From NCBI GenBank assembly GCA_958295725.1, contig OY282368.1:434001-498000 (forward strand): a DNA stretch of 64,000 nt, in the 5' to 3' direction. Source of the DNA: an uncultured Alphaproteobacteria bacterium. GTDB taxonomy: Bacteria; Pseudomonadota; Alphaproteobacteria; UBA2966. The notes under the pieces are model-generated. The model was not told the DNA's origin. It saw only the letters and a program-made list of their open reading frames with translations, and ran no database searches. Below are positions 28,785 through 37,937 of the stretch, in pieces. Position 1 is the first letter of the stretch. Each line of letters starts with the position of its first letter. A program made the translations under genes and the position numbers.

Positions 28785-29835
28785 GCGCCGACGAGGGGAG
28801 ATCCCGGGGCGACGCGGCCCGTCCCGCCATCCGGGCCGCCAGCTTGAAGGCGTTGATCATGCTGGTTTCGTCCGCCATGCCTCGGCCCGCGATGTCGAGC
28901 GCCGTCCCGTGATCGGGGGACGTGCGGACGAAGGGCAGGCCGAGCGTCACGTTGACGCCTCCCATGAAGTCGATGGCCTTCAGCGGGATGAGCGCCTGGT
29001 CGTGATACATGCAGATCGCGGCATCGTACATGGCGCGCGCGCCGGCGTGAAAAAGCGAGTCGGCCGGCAGCGGCCCCCGCGCGTCGATCCCATCGGCCCG
29101 CAGCGACTCGACGGCGGGTCGCACGATCGTTCGCTCTTCCTCTCCGAACAGGCCGTCCTCCCCCGCGTGGGGATTGAGGGCCGCGACCGCGAGGCGCGGC
29201 CGGTCGATGCCGAAGCGGGCGACGAGGGCGTCGCGCGTCACCCTGGCGGCCGTTTCGATGACCTCCGGGGTCAGCGCCGCGATGGCGTCTCCCAGCGCCA
29301 TGTGGCCGGTCACGGGAACGACCCGCAGGCCGTCGCCGACGAGCATCATCGTCGGCTTCGGCGCCCGGGCGAGGACTCCCAGGTACTCCGTATGACCGGG
29401 ATGGGGGAACTTCGACCGCGACAGCGTCGCCTTGTGAATCGGGTTCGTCACCACCGCCGCGGCCTCTCCCCGGCGCACCGTCGCCACGGCGGCGTCGATC
29501 GACCGGACGACGGCCGCGGAGTTGGCCGGATCGGGGCGTCCCGGCGCGACGTCGACCGGGACTTCGATCGCCATGACCGGCAACGACTCCCGGAACGCCG
29601 CCGGGGCTTCGGCGGCGGCTTCGATCCGCCGGACCGGAACGCCCAGGGCGAGGTCGCGACTCGTCGACTCCAGGCGGGAGGGACTGTCGACCGCGAAGAA
29701 CGGGCTCAGGCCCTCGGACTCTCGCCGAAGCCAGCACTTCAACGTCAATTCGCCCCCGACCCCCGCGGGTTCGCCCATCGTGACGGCAATCGGACCGCCC
29801 CCGGAACGCGGGCGTCGTCGACCGCCGGACGTCAT
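28777..29835 (-). CDS. pdxA: 4-hydroxythreonine-4-phosphate dehydrogenase
   Basis: A 352-residue NAD-dependent, metal-requiring enzyme of the DXP-dependent vitamin B6 pathway. Family segments are AVTMGEPAGVGGEL at the start, FPHPGHTEYLG, LNPHAGEDGLFGEEE and MYHDQALIPLKAIDF, which provide the metal-binding histidines. The ATG at 29835 overlaps the surA stop (ATGA). The open frame further upstream is a surA shadow. Confidence 0.95.
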   Translation of the reverse strand: MTSGGRRRPRSGGGPIAVTMGEPAGVGGELTLKCWLRRESEGLSPFFAVDSPSRLESTSRDLALGVPVRRIEAAAEAPAAFRESLPVMAIEVPVDVAPGRPDPANSAAVVRSIDAAVATVRRGEAAAVVTNPIHKATLSRSKFPHPGHTEYLGVLARAPKPTMMLVGDGLRVVPVTGHMALGDAIAALTPEVIETAARVTRDALVARFGIDRPRLAVAALNPHAGEDGLFGEEERTIVRPAVESLRADGIDARGPLPADSLFHAGARAMYDAAICMYHDQALIPLKAIDFMGGVNVTLGLPFVRTSPDHGTALDIAGRGMADETSMINAFKLAARMAGRAASPRDLPSSAHD

Positions 29836-31100
29836 CGGGTCTCGATGGCCGCGTCGCGCCGCAGGTCCCGCAAGTAGCGGCGGGCCATCATCTCGAGCTG
29901 TTGCCGGCCGAGGCGTTCCCGTATCGCGTCCCGGCCTGACGGCGCGGCGGCCGGCGCCGTTCGGCCGCATACCATGAGGATGCGGATCCCTTCGTCCATC
30001 CGCAACGGTTCGCTGGCCTGGCCGACCGCGAGGTCGCCGATCGCGTCGCGAATGTTCCTGGGCACGTCGCCCAGCCGCACGGCGCCGAGATCGCCCGACC
30101 GCCCGATGTCGAGGTCCCGGCCGTAGCCGTCGAACGCATCGCAGCCCCGGACTTGCCTGCCGATCCGGCGGGCGGTCGCCAGTCTCGCCTGCACGGTCTG
30201 TTGCGAGGCCGACGGCGACAGGGGGATGAGTATTTCCTTCAGGTCGACGCGAACGTCGAGCGCGCTGGCTTCGCCCGCCCGGCGCTGGTCGCGCACATGG
30301 AGAATGTAGTATCCGCCGGGAACCTGGACAGGCTCGGAGATGTCGCCGGCGCTCAAGCCGGCGAGCGCCCGGTCGAGTTCGTCCGGCAACTCTCCCTCGC
30401 CGATCCAGCCGATATCGCCACCCGATCGCGACGTCGCGCCCTGGGAGAACTGCCGGGCCACGGCGGCGAACGGCGAACCGTTCCGCAACTGGCCGACGAG
30501 TCGCAGCGCCAGTCGACGGACGTCCCCCGATTGCCCGGGCGTATCGACGGCAAGGTATATCTCCGACACGAGACGCTGCCGGACGCCGCGGCGCGATTGC
30601 AGGCGCGCATGGACCTCCTCGACTTCTTCGTCGCCGATGTCGATGCGCGGCAGGATGCGCTGGCGGATCACTTTTCCCCATGCGATCTCGGCTCGGATCT
30701 TCGTCATGAGCGTGCTTTTCTCCAGTCCGCGCGACCGCAGGAAGTCACCCAGGCCGCCGTCGGGAAGATCGTTCTGCGTCTCCAGGAGGCGTTCGGCTTC
30801 CTCGATTTCGCCGTCCTCGACCGAGATATTCAGCCGCCGGGCCTCCTGCGTCTGTAGCTTCTCGTTCACGAGCGACCGAAGGACCTGCGGTTTCAGTCGG
30901 GCGCGCGTCTCGTCGTTGTCGGGCAGGTTGGCCGATATCAGGTTGAGGCGGAGTCTGTTCTCTACGTCGAGCGCGGAGATGACTTCTTCGTTCACGACGG
31001 CTTCGATTCCGACGATCTGGGCGGCGGCGGGTGTCGTCGCCGCGAAGAGCGCCGCCGCCGAGAACAGGGAACGCGCCAGAATTTTGGTGCCGGGACTCAT
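29832..31100 (-). CDS. surA: Periplasmic chaperone and peptidyl-prolyl isomerase SurA
   Basis: A 422-residue exported protein with a signal peptide (KILARSLFSAAALFAATTPAAA), an N-terminal SurA chaperone domain and parvulin domain(s); the segment GDIGWIGEGELPDELDRALA with VPGGYYILHVRD is the clear parvulin module. It escorts outer-membrane proteins such as LptD, which is encoded just upstream. The ATG at 31100 gives the signal peptide directly; the longer frame from 31163 adds a non-signal extension and is rejected. Confidence 0.92.
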   Translation of the reverse strand: MSPGTKILARSLFSAAALFAATTPAAAQIVGIEAVVNEEVISALDVENRLRLNLISANLPDNDETRARLKPQVLRSLVNEKLQTQEARRLNISVEDGEIEEAERLLETQNDLPDGGLGDFLRSRGLEKSTLMTKIRAEIAWGKVIRQRILPRIDIGDEEVEEVHARLQSRRGVRQRLVSEIYLAVDTPGQSGDVRRLALRLVGQLRNGSPFAAVARQFSQGATSRSGGDIGWIGEGELPDELDRALAGLSAGDISEPVQVPGGYYILHVRDQRRAGEASALDVRVDLKEILIPLSPSASQQTVQARLATARRIGRQVRGCDAFDGYGRDLDIGRSGDLGAVRLGDVPRNIRDAIGDLAVGQASEPLRMDEGIRILMVCGRTAPAAAPSGRDAIRERLGRQQLEMMARRYLRDLRRDAAIETR

Positions 31101-31214
31101 CGAATCACGCTCGGTGCTCCGAGGTTGCGGACCGGCGAACGGGTTTCCGCGCCGGGGCCGCATACTCTACGTCAACTCGTGCCGGGATGGCACACCGGAC
31201 CGGCGAAGCCCCGG

Positions 31215-33377
31215 TCAGCCAAGATGTTTAAGCCTTATGCGCACGGAGAAGTTCGTGAAGGGCCGTACGTCCCGATCCTCGATGAAACTACGGTCGAGTC
31301 GCAGTCCGAGCTCGATGCATTCGTCCAGGTAGGTCGCGCCGAAGCCCCAGGAAATCGTATCGCCATCGCCGCTCAGATCCCGTCTCGTGGCGGCGGTGAC
31401 GGACCAGTAGTCGGTTATCCGGGCGCGACCCGCCAACCGTATCTCTTCCCGGTCCCTCAATTCGTCCGCCGTCGACTCGCGGTCGAGAGAAACGTAGCCG
31501 ACGTCGGCGCGAATCGCCCGCGGACCGAATGTCAGGCCGATTTCGTTCCGCCGGATGGACAACCGGTCTCTGTCGAGACGGAGCCGATGCGTGTAATCGA
31601 GAAGCCGGTTCGGGGATATGTCGACCCGGCCGACATAGTCCGACCGGCGATTCTCGATGCCGGTCTTTTCGGCGAAAGTCCTGTCCGCGCGCGCGCGGAG
31701 CGATTGCCCGATCAGGGCCGTGGCGTAACCGCCCCGCGCGCCGTAGGCGCCGACCTTGAGCCCGTAGTTCATCCGATGGCCGCCTTCCCAACGATCCAGT
31801 CCCGGGAACCTGTTGACGCTGAAGAGGTTGCTGTCGTCGAATTCGAAACTCCGTGAATCCTCGTTCGGGATCTCGTCCGGATTGCCGCCGGAGGGCGCCG
31901 CGACGACGTCGACCGACGGCTCGACGATCTGGCTCACGTCGCCCCGACTCCGAATGAAGGGGTATCTCCATTGGAGGGCCAGTCTCGGCAGCAGCCGTCC
32001 CTTGAGCTCGTCCGGCGAGTCGCCCGGGCCGGACGGGTCGGGGATGTCGTCGATGTGGTACAGATCGCCCCGCACCGACGCGAGCAGGTTGTAGACTTGG
32101 CCGCTCGCGGACGTGTGCGGCAATCGCCAGTCGAGCCCGAGGGATAGCCGGCGGCTGTCGGCGCCGCCGCTCCGGCTCAACCCGAGGACATTGGCGTCCA
32201 GTCCCCAACGCTGTCCGAGGGGCCCCGGCCGGCCCACGAAATTGTAGTCGAGTTCGGGCAGGACCAGTGGCGTCTCGCCGGGATCGTCTTCCTGGCGGAG
32301 GCCTTGAAAGGCATAGGCGTTCGCCGACGCGTAGGTCCGGCCTCGGAATCCCTCCATGAAGGCGTTGCTGACGAGCGTGTCCTCGTCCGAGATCTCGTGC
32401 CGGCGCAGATAGGTGTCGTCCGTCGACCGCTTCGCCGTGAACCCCCAGCGCCAGGTGTCGTCGATGTGGAACGCGCCCGTCGTTTCGATGTGGCCCCGGG
32501 TCTCCTTGTTTCCGGTCCTTGCGTTGTTCTCGCCGCGTTCGTCGACATGGGTGACGCTACCCTGGACCTGCAATCGCCCGGCGTGGGTTCGTTCCCGATA
32601 CTCGCCCGCCAGGAGGGCGCCTTCCTCGCTCGTATACAGGGGCGCGAGCGTGGCATCGCGATGCGGCGCCAGGTCGAAGTAGTACGGCACCTGAACTTTC
32701 GCCCCGAGTTCGCTGGAGCTCCCGTATGTCGGGGCCAGAAAACCGCTCCTGCGTTCGACCGTCGGGTCGGGATGGGAAAAGAAGGGGGTGTAGGCGACCG
32801 GGATGCCGAACACCTCCAGGAAGGCGTCGCGATAGTCCATGCGCCGCGCGCTCCGGTCGTGCGTGACCCGGTGAGCCTTGATCTGCCACAGGGGAGGGCG
32901 GTTCGGGCGATCCGGACAGGACCGACACGGGGAAAACACGGCTTTCGACATGTCGGTGCGGTTTCCGTCCGCACGACTCGCGGAGTTCGCGGCGAGCCGG
33001 GAGCCGTCCGTCATCAGCACCCGGATTTCCGATACGAATCCGTTGCGCAGTCCGTCCGACAACTCCACGTACTCCGCGAACAGCACGTCTCCCGACGGCT
33101 CCAGTATGGCGATGTCGCCGCGCGCGGCGACCAGGTCGCGCTGTTCGTCGTAGCTCACGGCGTCGGCACGGAGGATTCTGTCTCCCGACGCCAACTCGAC
33201 GTTGCCGGTCGCCGTCACGACGCCGGATTCGCGATCGTACGTGAGCGTATCGGCGCTGAGCAGTACCGGGCCTTCGTCCGAACCGTCGGTGACTTGGGCC
33301 GATGCCAGGGCGCCGCCGGCCAGGGCGGCGCCGGCGAGCGTCGCGGCGAGAACGACGCTGACACGGCGTGTCGTCAT
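31215..33377 (-). CDS. lptD: LPS-assembly protein LptD
   Basis: A 720-residue outer-membrane beta-barrel that inserts lipopolysaccharide into the outer leaflet. It starts with a signal peptide (VSVVLAATLAGAALAGGALA), then an OstA-type jelly-roll domain (residues about 40-130, with VLLSADTLTYDRESGVVTATG). A CRSC pair follows near residue 150, and the rest is an aromatic- and charge-alternating barrel ending in FTNFSVRIRLKHLG. It sits directly after lptF and lptG, the inner-membrane permease genes of the same machine, which confirms the role. Confidence 0.95.
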   Translation of the reverse strand: MTTRRVSVVLAATLAGAALAGGALASAQVTDGSDEGPVLLSADTLTYDRESGVVTATGNVELASGDRILRADAVSYDEQRDLVAARGDIAILEPSGDVLFAEYVELSDGLRNGFVSEIRVLMTDGSRLAANSASRADGNRTDMSKAVFSPCRSCPDRPNRPPLWQIKAHRVTHDRSARRMDYRDAFLEVFGIPVAYTPFFSHPDPTVERRSGFLAPTYGSSSELGAKVQVPYYFDLAPHRDATLAPLYTSEEGALLAGEYRERTHAGRLQVQGSVTHVDERGENNARTGNKETRGHIETTGAFHIDDTWRWGFTAKRSTDDTYLRRHEISDEDTLVSNAFMEGFRGRTYASANAYAFQGLRQEDDPGETPLVLPELDYNFVGRPGPLGQRWGLDANVLGLSRSGGADSRRLSLGLDWRLPHTSASGQVYNLLASVRGDLYHIDDIPDPSGPGDSPDELKGRLLPRLALQWRYPFIRSRGDVSQIVEPSVDVVAAPSGGNPDEIPNEDSRSFEFDDSNLFSVNRFPGLDRWEGGHRMNYGLKVGAYGARGGYATALIGQSLRARADRTFAEKTGIENRRSDYVGRVDISPNRLLDYTHRLRLDRDRLSIRRNEIGLTFGPRAIRADVGYVSLDRESTADELRDREEIRLAGRARITDYWSVTAATRRDLSGDGDTISWGFGATYLDECIELGLRLDRSFIEDRDVRPFTNFSVRIRLKHLG

Positions 33378-33383
33378 GCGCGC

Positions 33384-34478
33384 TCAGCCATCCTCCAGAT
33401 GGAGCAGGGTCGAGAGTCCGAGCAGGGCCGCGACCCCGGCGGGGCCCCAGGCCGCAAGCACCACGGGGACATTGCCGGACAGACCCATTGCGTAGGCGAC
33501 ATCCGCCAGGAAGTACAGAACGAAGCCGGCGAATACGCCGCCCGCCACGAGCAGCCCCGCCCCGCCGTGGCGCACCAGACGAATGGAAAAGGTCGCGGCG
33601 ATGAGAACCATGGCGCAGAGAAGCAATGGTCCCGCCAGTATGGAGTGCAGGTGCAGTCGATGTCGAAGGGCGGAGAATCCGGCCTTCTCCAGCGTCGCGA
33701 TGAAACCGGGCAGCAACCAGAAGGACAACGTCTCGGGCGGCGCGAGGCTGTTCTGTATCTGCTCCAGGGTGAGGGTGGTGGGGAGTCGGTGGTCGTCCAC
33801 GCGCTTCACCGGGCGGTCGGGTCCGGTGAGGAGCACGTCCGAGAACCGCCAGTAACCCTCCTCCAGGGCCGCATTTCCGGCGTCGATGCGTCCGGCGAAC
33901 CGGCCGTCCTCGTCGTACACGAATACGATGACGTCGCTCAATTCGGTCCCGTGCCGGGATACGCCCCTGGCGTGGAACACGGACTGGCCGGTCTCGTCGG
34001 CCTGCCGCAGCCAGAGGCCCGACCGCGAGATCGCGAGCAGACTGGTCTGTCCGCGCAGGTATCTGGATTCCAGGGATTCGTAAAGCGATGTCGTGGCCGA
34101 GGCCAGCGGGTTGAACACGGTCACGACCAACGCTCCCGTCAACAGGGCGATGGCGAGCGCCGGAAACAGAAACTGCCAGGCCGACAGACCCGCCGCGCGT
34201 GCGACGACGAGCTGGTTCGTTCGCGTGAGGCGGGCGAATGCCAACATGGCGCCGAACAGCGCGGCGAACGGCAGAACCTTCTGGGCCATGAAGGGAATCC
34301 GTAAAACGGCCATCTGGACGACGATCAGGAACGAGACGTTCTCCCGTCCCCAGGACCTTCGGAACAACTCGGCGAGATCGATCACGAATACCAGACCGAG
34401 CAGGACACCCGTCATGGTCGCGATGCCGACGATAAAATGGCGCCCGAGATACGCCGAGAGGGTCGGGGGCGGTCTCAT
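33384..34478 (-). CDS. lptG: LPS export ABC transporter permease LptG
   Basis: A 364-residue YjgP/YjgQ permease with three transmembrane helices at each end (about 15-35, 60-85 and 100-125, then 275-355) around a periplasmic jelly-roll domain. With LptF and the LptB ATPase (not in this window) it extracts LPS from the inner membrane. The ATG at 34478 overlaps the lptF stop (ATGA), and the stop lies 6 bp before lptD. The longer open frame lacks family features. Confidence 0.93.
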   Translation of the reverse strand: MRPPPTLSAYLGRHFIVGIATMTGVLLGLVFVIDLAELFRRSWGRENVSFLIVVQMAVLRIPFMAQKVLPFAALFGAMLAFARLTRTNQLVVARAAGLSAWQFLFPALAIALLTGALVVTVFNPLASATTSLYESLESRYLRGQTSLLAISRSGLWLRQADETGQSVFHARGVSRHGTELSDVIVFVYDEDGRFAGRIDAGNAALEEGYWRFSDVLLTGPDRPVKRVDDHRLPTTLTLEQIQNSLAPPETLSFWLLPGFIATLEKAGFSALRHRLHLHSILAGPLLLCAMVLIAATFSIRLVRHGGAGLLVAGGVFAGFVLYFLADVAYAMGLSGNVPVVLAAWGPAGVAALLGLSTLLHLEDG

Positions 34479-35602
34479 CCCGCGCCTTCCGTTGCCATCG
34501 GCCGGTTCGCTCCCCACCAGCGCCGCGGTCGGATCCCCGACAGGATCCAGGTCGCTCCGGCGCTCGCCAGGATGACGTTCAGGTACAGCAGGGGCGTCAA
34601 CCCGGGTATCGTCGAGATGACGGAGACGAGGCCGACTCCGACGATCTGGACCGTCGCCGCGCTCACCGCGGCGTACAGGAGTCGACGCCATTCGTAGCGA
34701 CGGTCGAATTCACCCGAGAGGATGCCCGCGAGGGCGATCAGCACGAACGCGATACAGTATAACGGCGTCACGAGCCGTTTGTGCGCTTCCGCCCGAAACT
34801 CGTCGCGATGGCGGTTCCCGGTGTCCGTGTCCTTCGGGAACAGCAGCTCGTCGATATATCGCTCACCGGGTTCGCGCCACCGCGTCTCGGGCTGTTTGGC
34901 GATCAACGCCAGATCGAGCTCGTATCGGTCGAAATAGAGCAGCGACAACCGGGCGCTGTCTCGGCGCCGTTCCTGCCTGTTTCCGTTTTCCATGACGAAC
35001 CGCGGGCCGGCAGGCGTCCGCGTCAGGACTCCCCTTTCCGCCATCACCGTGACCGGCCGGTCCGGCTCCCGGTCGTCGTGGACCAGGATTCCGCGCAATT
35101 CGCCGTCGCGTCGTTCCCGGACGTACACGGTGACGTCGTCGACGACCTCGTTGAACACGCCCTCGCGCATGAGCACGGTCGCGTAGTTGTGGCGGAACAC
35201 GAACTGCTGGTCCTTGAAAGCCCTGAATCCCAAGGGCTGCGCATAGAGAGTCAACCCGTAGGTCGCGGCGGTGACCGCCAACGCCATGACGACGGCGGGG
35301 ACGGCCAACGCCCGCTGGCTCAGTCCCGCTCCCTTCATGACGACGAGTTCGCTGTCGAAGCTCAACCGGTGATAGGTGAACAGGATCCCGCAAAGCAACG
35401 CGACGGGCAATATGACGGCGAGAACGCCCGGCAACAACAGGACGGTGAAGTAAAGGAACTGACTCGCGGAGAGCCCGCGATTCACGATCATGTCGACGAA
35501 CCGCAGGCTCTGGGTCAGCCAGACGACACCCAGCAACGCCGCCGCGATGAACAGGGTGGGCGGGGCGAGCTGGCGCAGGATATAGCGTGACAGGCGGCTC
35601 AT
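34475..35602 (-). CDS. lptF: LPS export ABC transporter permease LptF
   Basis: A 375-residue paralogue of LptG and first gene of the lptF-lptG-lptD-surA-pdxA-rsmA block. The start MSRLSRYILRQLAPPTLFIA and the segment LSFDSELVVMKGAGLS with the coupling helix are characteristic; a periplasmic domain and three final transmembrane helices follow. The ATG at 35602 is used rather than the upstream end of the open frame, which is rich in Arg and Gly and not family-like. It is divergent from pepA. Confidence 0.93.
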   Translation of the reverse strand: MSRLSRYILRQLAPPTLFIAAALLGVVWLTQSLRFVDMIVNRGLSASQFLYFTVLLLPGVLAVILPVALLCGILFTYHRLSFDSELVVMKGAGLSQRALAVPAVVMALAVTAATYGLTLYAQPLGFRAFKDQQFVFRHNYATVLMREGVFNEVVDDVTVYVRERRDGELRGILVHDDREPDRPVTVMAERGVLTRTPAGPRFVMENGNRQERRRDSARLSLLYFDRYELDLALIAKQPETRWREPGERYIDELLFPKDTDTGNRHRDEFRAEAHKRLVTPLYCIAFVLIALAGILSGEFDRRYEWRRLLYAAVSAATVQIVGVGLVSVISTIPGLTPLLYLNVILASAGATWILSGIRPRRWWGANRPMATEGAG

Positions 35603-35901
35603 GGATGCATCGTACCCGATGAGGACGGGCGTCACCCATCTACTTCGCGCGGCCCGGACGGGACGACCGCTTTCCCGATTGCCATGAGAGCCCGGCCCGG
35701 AACCCCCGCGGGTTCCGCCCCGTCCGCCGCGCACCCCCTTCCGACCTCCCTCCGGAAGGGGGAGGGGTTCACTTCCGGCGTCGGCCGGTTAATATGCCCG
35801 CGTCGGCCGCCTTGACGACGCATCGCTCCGACCGGAATCGTGGGAGAGCGGAAGCGCGGGCGCCGGTTCGTGAGATCCGATCCTGAAGCGAGACGACTCC
35901 C
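35603..35901. other. Divergent intergenic region lptF/pepA
   Basis: The 299 bp hold two adjacent hairpins (35699-35716 and 35734-35762), an AT-rich TTAATATG at about 35789 that may be a -10 for lptF, and TTGACG at 35812-35817 that could be a -35 for pepA, though its -10 partner (AATCGT after 18 bp) is weak. No coding potential was seen. Confidence 0.5.
35699..35762. repeat. Pair of perfect hairpins, REP-like
   Basis: Hairpin one is GGAACCC-CCGC-GGGTTCC (35699-35716). Hairpin two has a 10-bp perfect stem, CCCCCTTCCG (35734-35743) with CGGAAGGGGG (35753-35762) and a 9-nt loop, followed by AGGGG. Hairpin two resembles the degenerate element at 21143-21180, so it may be a dispersed palindromic repeat rather than a terminator; no gene ends here. 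Confidence 0.55.
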
Positions 35902-37431
35902 ATGCGCATCTCCTTTGCAAACATTTCGACTTCGCGCCGGGGCGCCCTCGTCGTGACCGCGACCGCCGACCGCGAGTTGTCGCGCACGGGACTCGCCGTC
36001 GACAAATCGATGGGCGGGGCGATCGGGAGGGCGATGGGATCGGGCAGGTTCTCCGGCAAGAAGGGGCAGGTCCTGGAGTTTCCCGCGCCCGCCGGATTGA
36101 AATGCAATCGGGTGCTCGTCGTCGGGATCGGCGAGGCGGCGGATGTCGCCGCGCTCGCCATGGAGGCGGCGGGCGGCGCCGTGGTGGGGCGTCTCGCGAC
36201 CAGCGGAGAAACCGATGCCGCCGTGGCCGTCGATGCGATAAAGGGCTCGAAGATGAGCGTGGCCGAGGCCGCCGCGCGTCTGGCCTACGGCGCGCGCCTG
36301 GGCGGTTACCGGTTCGACCGGTACCGCACCAGGATCGAGGACGACAAGAAGCCGAGTCTCGGATCCGTCGTGGTCATGTCCCGCGACGCCGCCGGCGCGA
36401 GGAAGGCCTACGCGTCCCTGGACAGCGTTGCCTCGGGCGTTCGCATGACCCGCGATCTGGTGAGCGAGCCGGCGAACGTCAAGTACGCGGAGACCATCGC
36501 CGAGGACGCGCGTGAATTGCAGAGTCTCGGGGTCAAGGTGGAGGTGCTCGGCGAGCGCCGTATGCGGCAGATGGGCATGGGGGCGCTCCTGGGCGTCAAT
36601 CAGGGCAGCGAACGCGAAGCGAAGCTGCTGGTCATGCAGTGGAACGGCGCGCCGCGGCAGGCCGGGCGACACCCCGTCGCTTTCGTCGGCAAGGGCGTGA
36701 CTTTCGACACCGGGGGTATCTCCATCAAGCCGTCCGGCGGCATGGAGGACATGAAGTGGGACATGGCGGGTGCCGGCGCGGTGATCGGCGCGATGCGCGC
36801 CCTCGCCGCGAGAAAGGCGCGGGCGAACGTCGTCGGCGTTTGCGGTCTGGTCGAGAACATGCCGTCGGGTACGGCCCAGCGGCCGGGCGACGTCGTGAAA
36901 TCGATGTCGGGCCGAACCATCGAGGTGATCAACACCGACGCCGAGGGGCGCCTGGTTCTGGCGGATGCGCTCTGGTATACCCAGAAGAGGTTCAAGCCGC
37001 GGGCGATGGTCGATCTCGCCACTCTCACCGGGGCCATTGTCGTCTCGTTGGGGCACGTGCACGCCGGACTGTTCTCCGACAACGACGATCTGGCGAACGC
37101 GCTGATCGCCGCCGGCAAGGCCGAAGGCGAGACGGTGTGGCGCCTTCCCCTCGACGACCAGTACGACAAGGACATCGACTCGGACATCGCCGACGTGAAG
37201 AACGTCGGCTCCGGACGGGCCGCCGGCAGCATTACGGCGGCGCAGTTCCTCAAACGGTTCGCCAACGACGTGCCGTGGGCCCACCTCGACATCGCCGGGA
37301 TGGCGTGGTCCGGCAAGGCGAAGCCGACCGTGCCCAAGGGCGCGACCGGGTTCGGCGTTCGCCTGCTCGACCGGTTGGTCGCGGACAACTACGAGGTCCC
37401 CGTGACGGGCGATACCAAGCCGTCCGCATGA
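35902..37431 (+). CDS. pepA: Leucyl aminopeptidase
   Basis: A 509-residue M17 cytosol aminopeptidase that removes N-terminal residues with two metal ions. The catalytic C-terminal domain is complete: VGKGVTFDTGGISIKPSGGM, KWDMAGAGAV, and the signature NTDAEGRLVLADAL. The N-terminal domain is less conserved, as usual. Its stop overlaps the holC start (ATGA), the order known from many Alphaproteobacteria. Confidence 0.96.
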   Translation: MRISFANISTSRRGALVVTATADRELSRTGLAVDKSMGGAIGRAMGSGRFSGKKGQVLEFPAPAGLKCNRVLVVGIGEAADVAALAMEAAGGAVVGRLATSGETDAAVAVDAIKGSKMSVAEAAARLAYGARLGGYRFDRYRTRIEDDKKPSLGSVVVMSRDAAGARKAYASLDSVASGVRMTRDLVSEPANVKYAETIAEDARELQSLGVKVEVLGERRMRQMGMGALLGVNQGSEREAKLLVMQWNGAPRQAGRHPVAFVGKGVTFDTGGISIKPSGGMEDMKWDMAGAGAVIGAMRALAARKARANVVGVCGLVENMPSGTAQRPGDVVKSMSGRTIEVINTDAEGRLVLADALWYTQKRFKPRAMVDLATLTGAIVVSLGHVHAGLFSDNDDLANALIAAGKAEGETVWRLPLDDQYDKDIDSDIADVKNVGSGRAAGSITAAQFLKRFANDVPWAHLDIAGMAWSGKAKPTVPKGATGFGVRLLDRLVADNYEVPVTGDTKPSA

Positions 37432-37877
37432 CCGTGGTCAGCTTCTACCATCTCCAGCGCACGTCCCTGGACCGGGCGCTGCCGAAGCTCCTCGAGAAGG
37501 TCCTGGAGAGCGGACACCGGGCCGTGGTGACCGTCGGCTCGGAGGAGCAGGTCGAGGCGCTCGGCACGGCGCTCTGGACATACGAGCAGCGGTCGTTCCT
37601 GCCGCACGGCTCGGCCGCGGACGGGTATGCCGATCGCCAGCCCGTCTACCTTACCGCCGACGACGAGAATCCCAACGGCTCGGACGTGCTGGTGCTCGTG
37701 GACGGCGCCGCGTCGGCGAACCTGGGCGCGTTCGACAGGGTTCTCGACATGTTCGACGGCCATGATGCCGGGGCCGTGGAAGCGGCGCGGGCCCGCTGGC
37801 GCGACCTCAAGGATGCCGGTCACGAGCTGACGTACTGGCAGCAGACGGAGCGGGGCGGCTGGGAACGGAAAGGGTGA
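37428..37877 (+). CDS. holC: DNA polymerase III subunit chi
   Basis: A 149-residue protein of the chi family, which links the clamp loader to single-strand binding protein. Seen are the start VVSFYHLQRTSLDRALPKLL, a WTYEQRSFLPHGSA segment and a DARR-like ARARWRDLKDAGHELTYWQQ end. The ATG at 37428 overlaps the pepA stop. The same frame is open further upstream inside pepA but without family features. Confidence 0.9.
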   Translation: MTVVSFYHLQRTSLDRALPKLLEKVLESGHRAVVTVGSEEQVEALGTALWTYEQRSFLPHGSAADGYADRQPVYLTADDENPNGSDVLVLVDGAASANLGAFDRVLDMFDGHDAGAVEAARARWRDLKDAGHELTYWQQTERGGWERKG

Positions 37878-37937
37878 CCCGCGCGGGCCGTGACGACGGG
37901 CATCCCGTATGCGGCAGTGGATACGAGAAGGGAGATC

